Part shown: piece by piece, positions 8,340 to 15,990 of the stretch
Layout: each line of letters starts with the position of its first letter
How positions within the stretch are numbered: the stretch's first letter is position 1
Origin: Perkinsela sp. pyNocScin1
Lineage: Eukaryota; Euglenozoa; Kinetoplastea; Prokinetoplastida; Perkinselidae
Direction of reading: 5' to 3'
Length of the DNA stretch: 64,000 nucleotides
Assembly: GCA_964019655.1 (NCBI GenBank)
Contig: CAXHTR010000001.1
Span: forward strand, 930,001-994,000
Notes under the pieces: generated by a model
Told to the model about the DNA's origin: nothing
The model's database searches: none
What the model saw: only the letters and a program-made list of their open reading frames with translations
Made by a program: the position numbers and the translations under genes

Positions 8340-9512
8340 ATGAGAGGCCGAAAAACTCTTCAGTCAGTCGTGTATGCATTCAATATACCTGAAATCAAAG
8401 CTAATCTCACCATATATATGTTGTCGCACTGCAGCCAGCATACATTCAGTGTTACCCGATATCAGAAGAATTTGACGAATCAAATTGGAGAAAAATTGTT
8501 AACTCCGAGGTATAGGAAAATTGTGAGAAGTCTGGACGATTATTCTCGAAGTGGGATTCGAGGCCTGCACATCTGTGAGAGAAACAGAATCAAACGTCGG
8601 TGCAAGAAAAATTATCTTTCACAGGGACGAATAATTGAATTTCTCATATCAAGAAAAGCAGCATCATACTCTCTTAAGGCTCTTTTAAAAAGTTATCCGG
8701 CATCAGTGGTTTTACCCGAATCTCCGAGGACTTGGAAGTTTGTCGTGCCTCTTTATGACAAAATATACATTAGGTCAAGACAAAAAGGTCAGAAGAAAGG
8801 AACACTAGTCTCTTTGTCCAACCATTGCAATTTGAGCTTGTCGCACGACGGGGTGTTTGGTTCGTGTTTGTCATGGATTTGTCACAAAGAATACCAAGAA
8901 AATAAGAGGCCTTGTTTTTTTAGAAACAGGATTATAGCTTTTTCAAGATTTCAGGAAAAGACATCACTCGTTCCGGAACTGAGCTGTGGCGTTGATGTAC
9001 TTCAAGTTTCTCGCATTGCTCCATTCGCTTTGAATTCTGCTCTTTTCGAGAGATTTCTCCAAAAGTATATTCCCTGTGAAATGCACTCCCGAATAAGAGA
9101 CTGCCAGCTACTTATGAAACGATTGCACACGAAGAGCATTGAATCCACGGGGAGATTCGATCTTATTAGGGTGCTACGTGGAAACAAAAGGCTCTCGGAG
9201 ATGCTTGTATCTATGGCTCTCTGTTTTTCCTTAGGTGAATGTCTTGCGAAAGCTTTCCAGTCTAGAGTAAAGATATCCCCTGATGACTTCTCGATGAATA
9301 CGAAAGCATGCAAAATGATGATTGAAACCTTACGCCACGACCATACATGTTTTGACACCCAGTGGAGGAGTATTTCTTTGAAGGGTGACTCTTATGAGGC
9401 CTTAAGGTACTTCGGATGGTCGAAATGTTCTTTCACTTCCTTCTTGATTTTTCAGAAAAATTTGAGGTTTTGTGAAAGTCCTTTGCTGTGTTGTGTAGTG
9501 AGTTGTAGATAA
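8340..9512 (+). CDS. Basic hypothetical protein
   Basis: 390 residues, rich in Arg, Lys, Ser and Cys, with no domain I recognise. It starts at an ATG immediately after the divergent switch. The sequence is AT-rich with more varied codon use than the GC-rich LRR and histone genes downstream. No signal peptide or clear transmembrane helix is visible. The C-terminal third has a hydrophobic patch (MLVSMALCFSLGECLAKAF). A fast-evolving mitochondrial or RNA-binding protein is possible because of the charge, but nothing specific supports it. Confidence 0.5.
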   Translation: MRGRKTLQSVVYAFNIPEIKANLTIYMLSHCSQHTFSVTRYQKNLTNQIGEKLLTPRYRKIVRSLDDYSRSGIRGLHICERNRIKRRCKKNYLSQGRIIEFLISRKAASYSLKALLKSYPASVVLPESPRTWKFVVPLYDKIYIRSRQKGQKKGTLVSLSNHCNLSLSHDGVFGSCLSWICHKEYQENKRPCFFRNRIIAFSRFQEKTSLVPELSCGVDVLQVSRIAPFALNSALFERFLQKYIPCEMHSRIRDCQLLMKRLHTKSIESTGRFDLIRVLRGNKRLSEMLVSMALCFSLGECLAKAFQSRVKISPDDFSMNTKACKMMIETLRHDHTCFDTQWRSISLKGDSYEALRYFGWSKCSFTSFLIFQKNLRFCESPLLCCVVSCR

Positions 9513-9574
9513 ATGATTCTCTGTTTACAAGTCTCAAGTAGTATCATTTTGAGAAGAAAGTTGCTGTCGCTTTG

Positions 9575-11392
9575 ATGTCTATCAATAGTACCTTCATAAT
9601 GCTTAGCCGTATCGATCGAGCACAACGGGTTCTTTCAAGGCTTTGGATGACTCGAAACAGTCTTCGATTTATGCACACATCGTATATACTCCACGAGAAT
9701 GAAATTTCAAACATAGCTTACGACGATTTTTTGGTCGCAGAAGTTGACTACGGAAAAAACATTATCGATGAAGCTTGCTCAAAGCACCCGTTAAATCCAA
9801 AGGATGTACCTCGTCAGAAGCCAGGGGAAGATCTCGCACCCATTCCTGTTGTAAACGATACAAAGCTTTCAAAAGGGGCGATGGACCTACAAGATTCTAG
9901 GAACCGCAGTGCACTGCATCATGTACCACCCCCTCAAGCGGCAGCCGTAGCTGCAAAAGCAGCTAGTATCGAGCGGAAGGTTGTACCTGCACCTGAAAAT
10001 TCGAAAAAGCCTGTGTCCGCAATAAACCAAGCACGCTCAGAGGAGATGCAGCAGCAAGCGGCACTCTCTGATGATAAAAAATACAAATGCCATCTTTGTA
10101 GTAAAATGTTCCGTGCTTTGCTTGCGCTGAAAAGCCATATGGTTATACGTCATGATGGTGCTGAAGTTCAGCTACCAGCTGAAGACGCAGCTCCTGCAAA
10201 AGAGTCAAAGTCACAAGATTCTCAGGCAAAGACAGAGCCATCAAAGCAGCCAATCTCTCTCTCAAAGGTGCAAACAAGCAATGCTTACCTAGAACCAGGT
10301 GAATCTGCTTCTATACGCGCGTCCCTTCTTGAGCAATGGGACAAGCTTGGAAAACAGAAGTGGGGTGATGACTATAAATTTTGTCGGATTTACACAGAAG
10401 AAGAGATACGCACTCTCGCAGATAACATTGCGCAAAATAAAGAAAGTCCACGGACAGCACAAGAGAGTGGAATTCGGGAAAGAAACGTCGTAGAACCGAA
10501 GCCCATAGCAACCTCAATTCCTGAGCCTGGCTCTGTTTCTGAAACAAATATCTCAGCAGAGAAAACATCTGGAGCGTCCTCTGTACCGCATGGAACATTC
10601 AACCCATTCGCTTCCTTGAAGGCCGATGATGGCACGATTGCCCCGATCTTCGATACATCAGCATCGACTGTCGCGAGTCCACCCGCACCAGCAACTGAGA
10701 ATAGCAAACCGCAGGTCGAAATATCTGTCGACGGAGAAAAGAGGTTCCAGTGCACAATCTGTGGAAAGGCTTTTAAAACACAAATAGGTCTGACAGGCCA
10801 CTTTGAAACGAAGCATCCTGGACAAGCCACTGGTGTTACCACTGCAGGCTCAATCACCGAAGGTGGAAAATATGCAGTTCCAGTAAATCTTGAAGATATT
10901 CCCGCGTACGTACCCACCCCTGTAGATATGTCAAAGTTTCCTGGGCAGGGCACAGGTGATGTTGATCCCAAGGGAGTCGCTCTCGCCGAAGAGCTGCGAA
11001 GCACTACACTTTCACTCGAGCAAGATGTTGTTGTGCACGCTCGAGCTTGCACGAATATTTCACTTTCTGGCATTGTCGTTGAAATGCAGAGTGGATACCA
11101 AGGGCTGATTCCAGTCCTGCAATTCAGTCTTTTAGTGGAAAATGAGGCATCGATGTCTCCAGCAGAACAGGAAGAGCGCAAAACTGACGCCCGCGTGGGA
11201 ACTGAAACATTTGTTATTCGTGTGTACGGATCTGCTCAAGTAAAACGGGCACAGGCCAGTATTCGAGAAGGGAACCTTGTGCTTGTGATTGGGCTTGTTA
11301 AGCTCAATCCTGTGGCCCTCAACTCTCGGACTTATAATAACCCCTACATAACGGTATCTGATGGTGGTGGCACAGTTATTCCCTTGGCATAA
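9575..11392 (+). CDS. RNA-editing complex protein, KREPA1/A2 type (two C2H2 fingers + OB-fold)
   Basis: 605 residues. In kinetoplastids KREPA proteins scaffold the mitochondrial editosome that inserts and deletes uridines. Architecture seen: a basic presequence-like N-terminus (LSRIDRAQRVLSRLWMTRNSLRF); C2H2 finger 1 at C172/C175/H188/H193; a long low-complexity linker; finger 2 at C393/C396/H409/H414; and a C-terminal OB-fold of about 485-600 (VVHARACTNISLSGIVVEM... to PYITVSDGG). Two fingers plus a terminal OB-fold define KREPA1, A2 and A3; the size is nearest A2. The first ATG is 9575, but the one at 9599 also gives a good presequence. The AT-rich codon use differs from the histone genes next door. 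Confidence 0.8.
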   Translation: MSINSTFIMLSRIDRAQRVLSRLWMTRNSLRFMHTSYILHENEISNIAYDDFLVAEVDYGKNIIDEACSKHPLNPKDVPRQKPGEDLAPIPVVNDTKLSKGAMDLQDSRNRSALHHVPPPQAAAVAAKAASIERKVVPAPENSKKPVSAINQARSEEMQQQAALSDDKKYKCHLCSKMFRALLALKSHMVIRHDGAEVQLPAEDAAPAKESKSQDSQAKTEPSKQPISLSKVQTSNAYLEPGESASIRASLLEQWDKLGKQKWGDDYKFCRIYTEEEIRTLADNIAQNKESPRTAQESGIRERNVVEPKPIATSIPEPGSVSETNISAEKTSGASSVPHGTFNPFASLKADDGTIAPIFDTSASTVASPPAPATENSKPQVEISVDGEKRFQCTICGKAFKTQIGLTGHFETKHPGQATGVTTAGSITEGGKYAVPVNLEDIPAYVPTPVDMSKFPGQGTGDVDPKGVALAEELRSTTLSLEQDVVVHARACTNISLSGIVVEMQSGYQGLIPVLQFSLLVENEASMSPAEQEERKTDARVGTETFVIRVYGSAQVKRAQASIREGNLVLVIGLVKLNPVALNSRTYNNPYITVSDGGGTVIPLA

Positions 11393-12020
11393 TACGTTTG
11401 CAGTGATCGTCGATGCGTGTTAACTGTATGTCGCCCTAGCATGATGCCTGTTCGTCCTGTGTGTGATTCCCATGACTTTTCGCTTGACGAGATCCCATGT
11501 CCTCAACTTTGATCCTCATTTTTATCATTAATGAAGCTTCAATGAATAATCCTGCATTTTTCTTCTTCCAACATGATGATTTTCATACATGTATTAGCTG
11601 TGTCGAGTAGACAATGATGATCTTATCCACTTCTGAAAATTCAATAATCTCTGTCTCATTTAATTCATCGCCACAATGAGCGATTTCAATCTTTGTCCAA
11701 TTTTTCTATTTCACATCAGCATTAAATAATGCGCCACGTTCAGCACAATCGCTCCAACAAAGGGACGGGGGATGGTGAATGCCAGGGCACTATTCAGCTC
11801 AGCCCAAGCAGTGTTATCCTCTTCGGCTTCTCCCTCATCTGCTCCGTTATTCTGCTTCACTTCTACGGAAAGCTTTCAGCCTGAGCCATACTTAGATAGA
11901 ATCCGCAACCAGTAATCAAAGGAACATAAACTTCACCTCGCTCTCTGTAAGCCATGCTTAGTTTGTTTTATCAAATGTACAGTTCCGATGTTTTCGCAAA
12001 TCACGCTGACATTACCACCC

Positions 12021-12091
12021 TTATGATGAGTGTACTAGTTATCCCTGTCTGAGGTGACTACCATGTTGAAAAACTCTTTTTAGTACTGACC
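12021..12091 (+). repeat. Direct repeat copy A upstream of histone genes
   Basis: Begins TTATGATGAGT, contains the exact shared core TAGTTATCCCTGTCTGAGG (12036-12054), and ends with an AAACTCTTTTTAGTACTGA-like tail. The second copy lies 103 bp downstream. The copies agree over most of their length but differ in the middle. Confidence 0.8.
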
Positions 12092-12123
12092 TTCTTTCAC
12101 CACAAGCTTCATCAAGCTTTCCT

Positions 12124-12191
12124 TTATGATGAGTCAAATAGTTATCCCTGTCTGAGGAAACACATGATTACAAACTCTATTCAGTGCTGAT
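12124..12191 (+). repeat. Direct repeat copy B upstream of histone genes
   Basis: Begins TTATGATGAGT, has the identical 19-base core TAGTTATCCCTGTCTGAGG at 12139-12157, and ends AAACTCTATTCAGTGCTGA. It lies about 165 bp before the H2B start codon and so could fall in the H2B 5' leader or in a regulatory element. Confidence 0.8.
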
Positions 12192-12354
12192 TTTCGTAAT
12201 TCTTTCATTCTCTAGAAAAATCTGTAGAAAGCAGATTATGCTCGGGAGTTACGTGAGATCGATAAAGCCTATGGTTATCAGTTCAATAAGTCAAACATCA
12301 TTTCACCTGAACACAGCCATACTCTCCTCTCTTCATTCCACTTTTACTATTCCA

Positions 12355-12684
12355 ATGGCACGCTCACAGAAAGCAGTCGCAGCATCCAGCTCCAAGCGCA
12401 AGGCCAAGCAGTCCTTCAACCGCTACATCTACAAGACCCTGAAAGCCGTCCACAAGGACATCGGCTTCAGCAGCAAAGGCATGACCGTCATGGCATCCTT
12501 CGTTCAGGACCTCTTCGAGCGCATCACGACCGAGGCCGCCTCGCTCACGCGCTACAACAAGGCGCAGACGATGTCGTCCCGCGAGATCCAGACCGCCGTC
12601 CGCCTCATCCTTCCGGGCGAGCTCGCGAAGCACGCCATGGCCGAGGGCACCAAGGCCGTCGCCAAGATCGCCGCCAGCAAATAA
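12355..12684 (+). CDS. Histone H2B
   Basis: 109 residues. The core nucleosomal protein partners with H2A. The short N-tail ([19 protein letters not shown]) is of kinetoplastid length. The histone fold follows: [34 protein letters not shown], then [46 protein letters not shown], a canonical H2B C-terminus. The frame is open far upstream, but the ATG at 12355 follows a pyrimidine tract and gives the family start. It is the first gene of an H2B-H2A-H3-H4 array with spacers of about 140-150 bp. GC-rich codon use suggests high expression. Confidence 0.96.
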   Translation: MARSQKAVAASSSKRKAKQSFNRYIYKTLKAVHKDIGFSSKGMTVMASFVQDLFERITTEAASLTRYNKAQTMSSREIQTAVRLILPGELAKHAMAEGTKAVAKIAASK

Positions 12685-12833
12685 GCGCTTCCGATCTGAG
12701 TGAGCATACTGAGCCCATTCTGCTTTGTATGATCGCACTGCGTCGAATGTTTATCCGATAATATTGATCTTCTGAGATTCGTTTGGTTTCAGCCTGTAAA
12801 CTTCCTCTCGTACTTCTGACGTATACTTTTACA

Positions 12834-13211
12834 ATGGCAAAGAAGTCCTCCGCTGTCAAGAAGACCACCTCCGTGAGCAAGAAGGCCGGCCTCATCTTCC
12901 CAGTTGGCCGCGTCCGCTCGATGCTCACGAAGGGCCGCTACACGAAGCGCGTCGGCGCCGCCGCCCCAGTCTACCTGACTGCCGTCCTCGAGTACCTCAC
13001 CGCCGAGCTCCTCGAGATCAGCGGAAAGGTCGCTGCGCAGCACAAAAAGAAGCGCATCACCCCGCGCGCCGTGACGCTCGCCGTCCGCCACGACGAAGAG
13101 CTCTCCCAGCTCCTCGGCAACGTCACCTTCACGCAGGGCGGTGTCGCACCCAACCTCAACGACGCCCTCAAGAAAAAGTCGGCCAAGACCGCCTCCAGTC
13201 AGCAAGTCTAA
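12834..13211 (+). CDS. Histone H2A
   Basis: 125 residues from the ATG at 12834. It shows [47 protein letters not shown], then a DEEL acidic patch and [14 protein letters not shown]. The N-tail is short and lysine-rich; the C-tail ends SSQQV, so an SQ motif (S-Q near the end) is present, as in damage-responsive H2A.X-type proteins, though not in the usual SQE-hydrophobic context. A pyrimidine tract ending in CAG at 12790-12792 is a likely trans-splice acceptor, giving a 5' leader of about 41 nt. It is the only H2A in the window. Confidence 0.96.
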   Translation: MAKKSSAVKKTTSVSKKAGLIFPVGRVRSMLTKGRYTKRVGAAAPVYLTAVLEYLTAELLEISGKVAAQHKKKRITPRAVTLAVRHDEELSQLLGNVTFTQGGVAPNLNDALKKKSAKTASSQQV

Positions 13212-13320
13212 GCAGCTCCATACACTGATGTGCACGCTTTCTCTTCGTGCCATGTCTGTGAACGTTTAATCCCTATATGATAGACTTGTGATGAGTAATC
13301 ATCCTCGATTGATTATTTTT

Positions 13321-13348
13321 CTTCATTTTTTGTACTTTTATCTCTTAG
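13321..13348 (+). promoter_or_regulatory. Probable trans-splice acceptor of histone H3
   Basis: An almost pure pyrimidine tract (13321-13346) ends in TAG at 13346-13348, just two bases before the H3 ATG. If it is used, the mature mRNA would have almost no gene-encoded 5' leader beyond the spliced leader. Inferred from sequence context only. Confidence 0.4.
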
Positions 13349-13350
13349 CA

Positions 13351-13773
13351 ATGGCACGCACAAAGGAATCCTCTCGCAAGTCCACGGGCAAGCTCCCACG
13401 CGAAGTCCTCGTCACGAAGGGCAAGAAGTCCGCCGCAGCGAAGGCTTCCCCGTCGACGTCGCAGAACCAGAAGAAGGCCCACCGCTTCCGCCCCGGCACC
13501 GTCGCGCTCCGTGACATCCGCCGCTACCAGCGCGGCACTGACCTTCTCCTCCGCAAGCTGCCGTTCCAGCGCATCGTCCGCGAGATCGCCATGACCGGCA
13601 AGGACGGCCTCCGCTTCCAGGCGAGCGCCGTTCTCGCGATGCAGGAGGCGACCGAGGCCCACCTCGTCAACCTCTTCGCCGATACGTGCCTCTGCGCCAT
13701 CCACGGCCGCCGTGTTACCATCATGCCGAAGGACATCCAGCTCGCCCGCCGCCTCCGCGGTGAGCGCTTCTAA
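13351..13773 (+). CDS. Histone H3
   Basis: 140 residues, slightly longer than canonical H3 because of a few extra residues in the tail near the position of K27-K36. The tail begins [13 protein letters not shown], keeping K4 and the K9-S10-T11-G12 context. The core [36 protein letters not shown] and the end [19 protein letters not shown] are close to typical eukaryotic H3. I recall trypanosomatid H3 as much more diverged, so this copy looks conservative. The ATG at 13351 comes two bases after a TCTCTTAG acceptor-like sequence. This is the main H3 rather than CENP-A, judged by the conserved core. Confidence 0.96.
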   Translation: MARTKESSRKSTGKLPREVLVTKGKKSAAAKASPSTSQNQKKAHRFRPGTVALRDIRRYQRGTDLLLRKLPFQRIVREIAMTGKDGLRFQASAVLAMQEATEAHLVNLFADTCLCAIHGRRVTIMPKDIQLARRLRGERF

Positions 13774-13778
13774 GCGAG

Positions 13779-13817
13779 TTTGAGAAATGAGTGTCTCCTT
13801 TCAAGGCACTTCTCAAA
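13779..13817 (+). other. Inverted repeat in histone H3 3' region
   Basis: TTTGAGAAATGAGTG (13779-13793) can pair with CACTTCTCAAA (13807-13817), leaving a three-base bulge and a 13-base loop. It begins five bases after the H3 stop codon. It is not the metazoan histone stem-loop consensus, but a position just after the stop suggests a 3' UTR signal. Confidence 0.4.
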
Positions 13818-13914
13818 AATGTTTACACTGATATACCCTAAAGGCCTTTTTCCGTATTATCAGACGCCTTGCTAGTATTTCCACTTATTACTTTCCTCTA
13901 CAACACAACTCGAA

Positions 13915-14214
13915 ATGGCCAAAGGTAAGAAATCCGGTGACGCAAAAGGCATCCGCCGCCAGCAGCGCGCGCTCAAGGACAACATCCGCGGTATCACGAA
14001 GCCCGCTATCCGCCGCCTCGCTCGCCGCGGTGGTGTCAAGCGCATCTCCGGCGTCATGTACGAGGAGGCCCGCGGCATCCTGAAGGGGTTCGTCGAGGGC
14101 GTCGTCCGTGACTCCGTCACCTACACCGAGCACTCCAAGCGCACGACCGTCACCGCTCTTGACGTCGTCTACGCCCTCCGCAAGCGCGGACGCATGCTCT
14201 ACGGCTACGCGTAA
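13915..14214 (+). CDS. Histone H4
   Basis: 99 residues. It begins [12 protein letters not shown], a start characteristic of kinetoplastid H4 rather than the usual SGRGKGG. It continues with [25 protein letters not shown] and [15 protein letters not shown], and ends RMLYGYA instead of LYGFGG, also a kinetoplastid trait. It is the last gene of the quartet. After the stop a small perfect inverted repeat AGCCGA-T-TCGGCT lies at 14225-14237. Confidence 0.97.
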   Translation: MAKGKKSGDAKGIRRQQRALKDNIRGITKPAIRRLARRGGVKRISGVMYEEARGILKGFVEGVVRDSVTYTEHSKRTTVTALDVVYALRKRGRMLYGYA

Positions 14215-14560
14215 GCGAGCGGTGAGCCGATTCGGCTAATGAGCGACTAAACGCCCCTTCTGTGTTTAGTTTCTGTTTAGTTTTCTATACAGTAGTTCTT
14301 GAAAGATACTGACAGCGTTCACTGTATTGTTAAGAAATGAAAGTATTCTTTTGAAAACTGAAATGACTTCTACAAGCGAAAAGTAAGTTATCTGGCTAGA
14401 CTGTTTTCAGCGCGCCGCTTTACGCACGGCTTGAAATGTACGGACAGTAAGCAATTTACACGTATTCGATCAATTCTGCCCCTTTAAGATACTAGCAGCC
14501 ACTTTTTCTTCAAGCATTTCAGAATACTTCACTGTTGCTTTTCAGTCAATAGCCATATAT
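14215..14560 (+). other. Intergenic region between H4 and the LRR island
   Basis: 346 bp with no credible open frame. It contains the short AGCCGA/TCGGCT inverted repeat next to H4 and a pyrimidine-rich stretch ending in TTTTCAG (14540-14546) ahead of the next ATG, a likely acceptor for the disrupted LRR gene. Nothing else is recognised. Confidence 0.5.
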
Positions 14561-14901
14561 ATGGTCCTTCAAGCACTTTTTCTGCCTTTGCACATGGCAG
14601 CGGATAGCCCATGCTCGGTGGATGCATTCGACGCTTTCCAGCGCCAGACAGTTATTAACTTTCTCACGCCGAGTGCATCAACCGCGCGTAACCTTGCGGA
14701 CCGTGAAGATTTGAACCCATGTGAATTACATGGGTTCACTTGCATGGCTGGTATGATAACTGAGTTTGTCTGCGGTAGCCGTTATACCGTCAGGGGGGTC
14801 GTTGACATGCATTGGCTCCCGAGCAGCCTCCAGTACGCCTACTTTGCGAGAATACATTTTTTGAATGGATGGGTCGTGCCGCTGCTTCCACGAGAGCTAC
14901 G

Positions 14902-14909
14902 ATTTATAT
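14902..14909 (+). repeat. Left target-site duplication
   Basis: ATTTATAT directly abuts the left terminal inverted repeat. The identical 8-mer follows the right terminal repeat at 15474-15481. Confidence 0.85.
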
Positions 14910-15473
14910 CAGGCCTTCTTATTTGGGGTGAGATTCTAACCTTAGGTTAGAAATCGAGGCCAAAAAATAGGAAAAATGCTTAAGGGGTGTGACAAGCCGG
15001 TAACTTCACACCCCTTAAGCAGTCTAATGTAGTGAGTTTCCATGATGATCCACTGAGCTTCATGCTTCCAAAATTTAAGTATTCGCACCCAAAAATTGCA
15101 TTTCAATTTTTGGACCTCGGCCCTCTGGGCCTCGACAATTCACTTTCCCCTCTAACAGCGTTTCATCATTCATTGTATGCAGGCCAGAAACATATGCAAC
15201 GTTGGTAATCTTAGAGCAAAAAATTCTTGAATCATGCTGCATGGCACCTTTATCATCAAACAGCGTACGAAACGATACACAATGAAAGAAATCTTCAGGA
15301 ATCATGGCGAGGAAGTTCGCACAGAAAATGATTCCAGGTATGGAGACAGCACACAGACGTTCGTTTCGAAGGGGCGTGACGGCAAGCTTCCACATCGCAC
15401 TTTAAGGGGTGTGAAGTTCGGGCGCTCTCACACCCCTCAGGGTGTGGGACGAGAAAAACGACCAGAAGGCCTG
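14910..15473. mobile_element. 564-bp MITE-like non-autonomous DNA transposon
   Basis: Ends in perfect 10-bp terminal inverted repeats: CAGGCCTTCT at 14910-14919 and AGAAGGCCTG at 15464-15473, flanked by an 8-bp target duplication. Eight-base duplications occur in the hAT, P, Merlin and some Mutator groups; a CAG start is hAT-like, but the fifth base is C rather than the usual G, so the superfamily is open. The interior has strong palindromes: GCTTAAGGGGTGTGA (14978-14992) with its exact complement at 15006-15020; CCAAAAATTG/CAATTTTTGG at 15089-15113; and AGGGGTGTGA/TCACACCCCT at 15405-15437. A 106-codon minus-strand open frame (15075-15395) has no recognised domain, and no transposase is present. 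It is therefore non-autonomous. Confidence 0.8.
14978..15020. repeat. Perfect 15-bp subterminal hairpin in the element
   Basis: GCTTAAGGGGTGTGA and its exact reverse complement are separated by 13 bases. The inner motif AGGGGTGTGA recurs at 15405-15414, with its complement at 15428-15437 near the other end of the element, so both subterminal zones carry the same palindromic word, as expected of transposase-binding or replication-structure motifs. Confidence 0.85.
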
Positions 15474-15481
15474 ATTTATAT
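15474..15481 (+). repeat. Right target-site duplication
   Basis: ATTTATAT follows the right terminal repeat and matches the 8-mer at 14902-14909. The first three bases after it complete a codon (TT) and start ATG 15484, restoring the host reading frame. Confidence 0.85.
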
Positions 15482-15990
15482 TTATGGGCTGGTGCTATGA
15501 TTTGGAGAACCGCGTCATGAAGATCGATCACAGCCTCTCGCTGCTCCCGGAAAAGCTTGAGGAGTTCTACTGCATGTCAAGTATTATGCACGGCAAGATT
15601 GAGCTCAGAGACCTTCCACGAAACTTGCGCATGCTTGTTCTGACAAGAGAAAATGGCGAGCGCGCGTATGTCGATGTAGCTAATCTGCCTCCAAACTTAC
15701 AGCTTGTAAGTAACTATGCATTGATCGGCAAGAGCGAATTTCATTTTTCGGACAAAGCCAAGCCTACGAAAAGCCGGATTATCGGCGAAATAACGTTCTC
15801 CTGTTCCAAGGCAAACTTGTTCAAAATTGACAAGCTCTGTCCGACATATCGAAGGTTGAGTAATCAGTGGGACAGCAATCGGTCGCTTGTACCGATTCCG
15901 TAAAGTAAACATTAGCGATTGGCTGCACACTTGAAATAGACATTAGACCGTTTTTTCAATTTTGTATAGTATGATCGTCCAAAATTACTG

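Larger units (their letters stand above)
11393..12354 (+). other. Long intergenic region upstream of the histone cluster
   Basis: 962 bp without a credible gene, unusually long for this genome. Most of it is AT-rich simple sequence with no coding signal. Near its end it holds two diverged direct copies of a block of about 70 bp (12021-12091 and 12124-12191). A pyrimidine-rich stretch (12311-12353) precedes the H2B ATG and probably serves trans-splicing. I see no tRNA, snRNA or spliced-leader RNA signature. Confidence 0.55.
14561..15903 (+). pseudogene. Secreted-type LRR gene split by a transposon-like insertion
   Basis: Two open segments, 14561-14909 and 15484-15903, are interrupted by a 564-bp element plus an 8-bp duplicated target. 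Leaving out the element and one target copy joins codon TTT across position 14909/15482 and continues directly in frame, giving about 256 residues. That is the size of its relative at 2344-3120 (258 residues). The N-terminus is hydrophobic (MVLQALFLPLHMAA). The cap has the paired cysteines of the secreted subgroup (PCELHGFTCMAGMITEF), followed by irregular LRRs (LPSSLQYAYF, LPRELRF, LPEKLEEFYC, LPRNLRMLVL, LPPNLQLV). As it stands translation would end at TAG 14948-14950. The absence of other lesions suggests the insertion is recent. Confidence 0.8.

Noticed and set aside
12036-12157. GTTATCCCTG in the direct repeats looks partly like a homing-endonuclease (I-SceI-type) site
   Set aside because: Only about 9 of 18 bases agree and there is no endonuclease gene nearby.
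14925-15483. The split LRR gene as an intron (GGTGAG near the left part)
   Set aside because: No 3' AG gives an open frame into the downstream half; the target duplication with inverted termini explains the break exactly.
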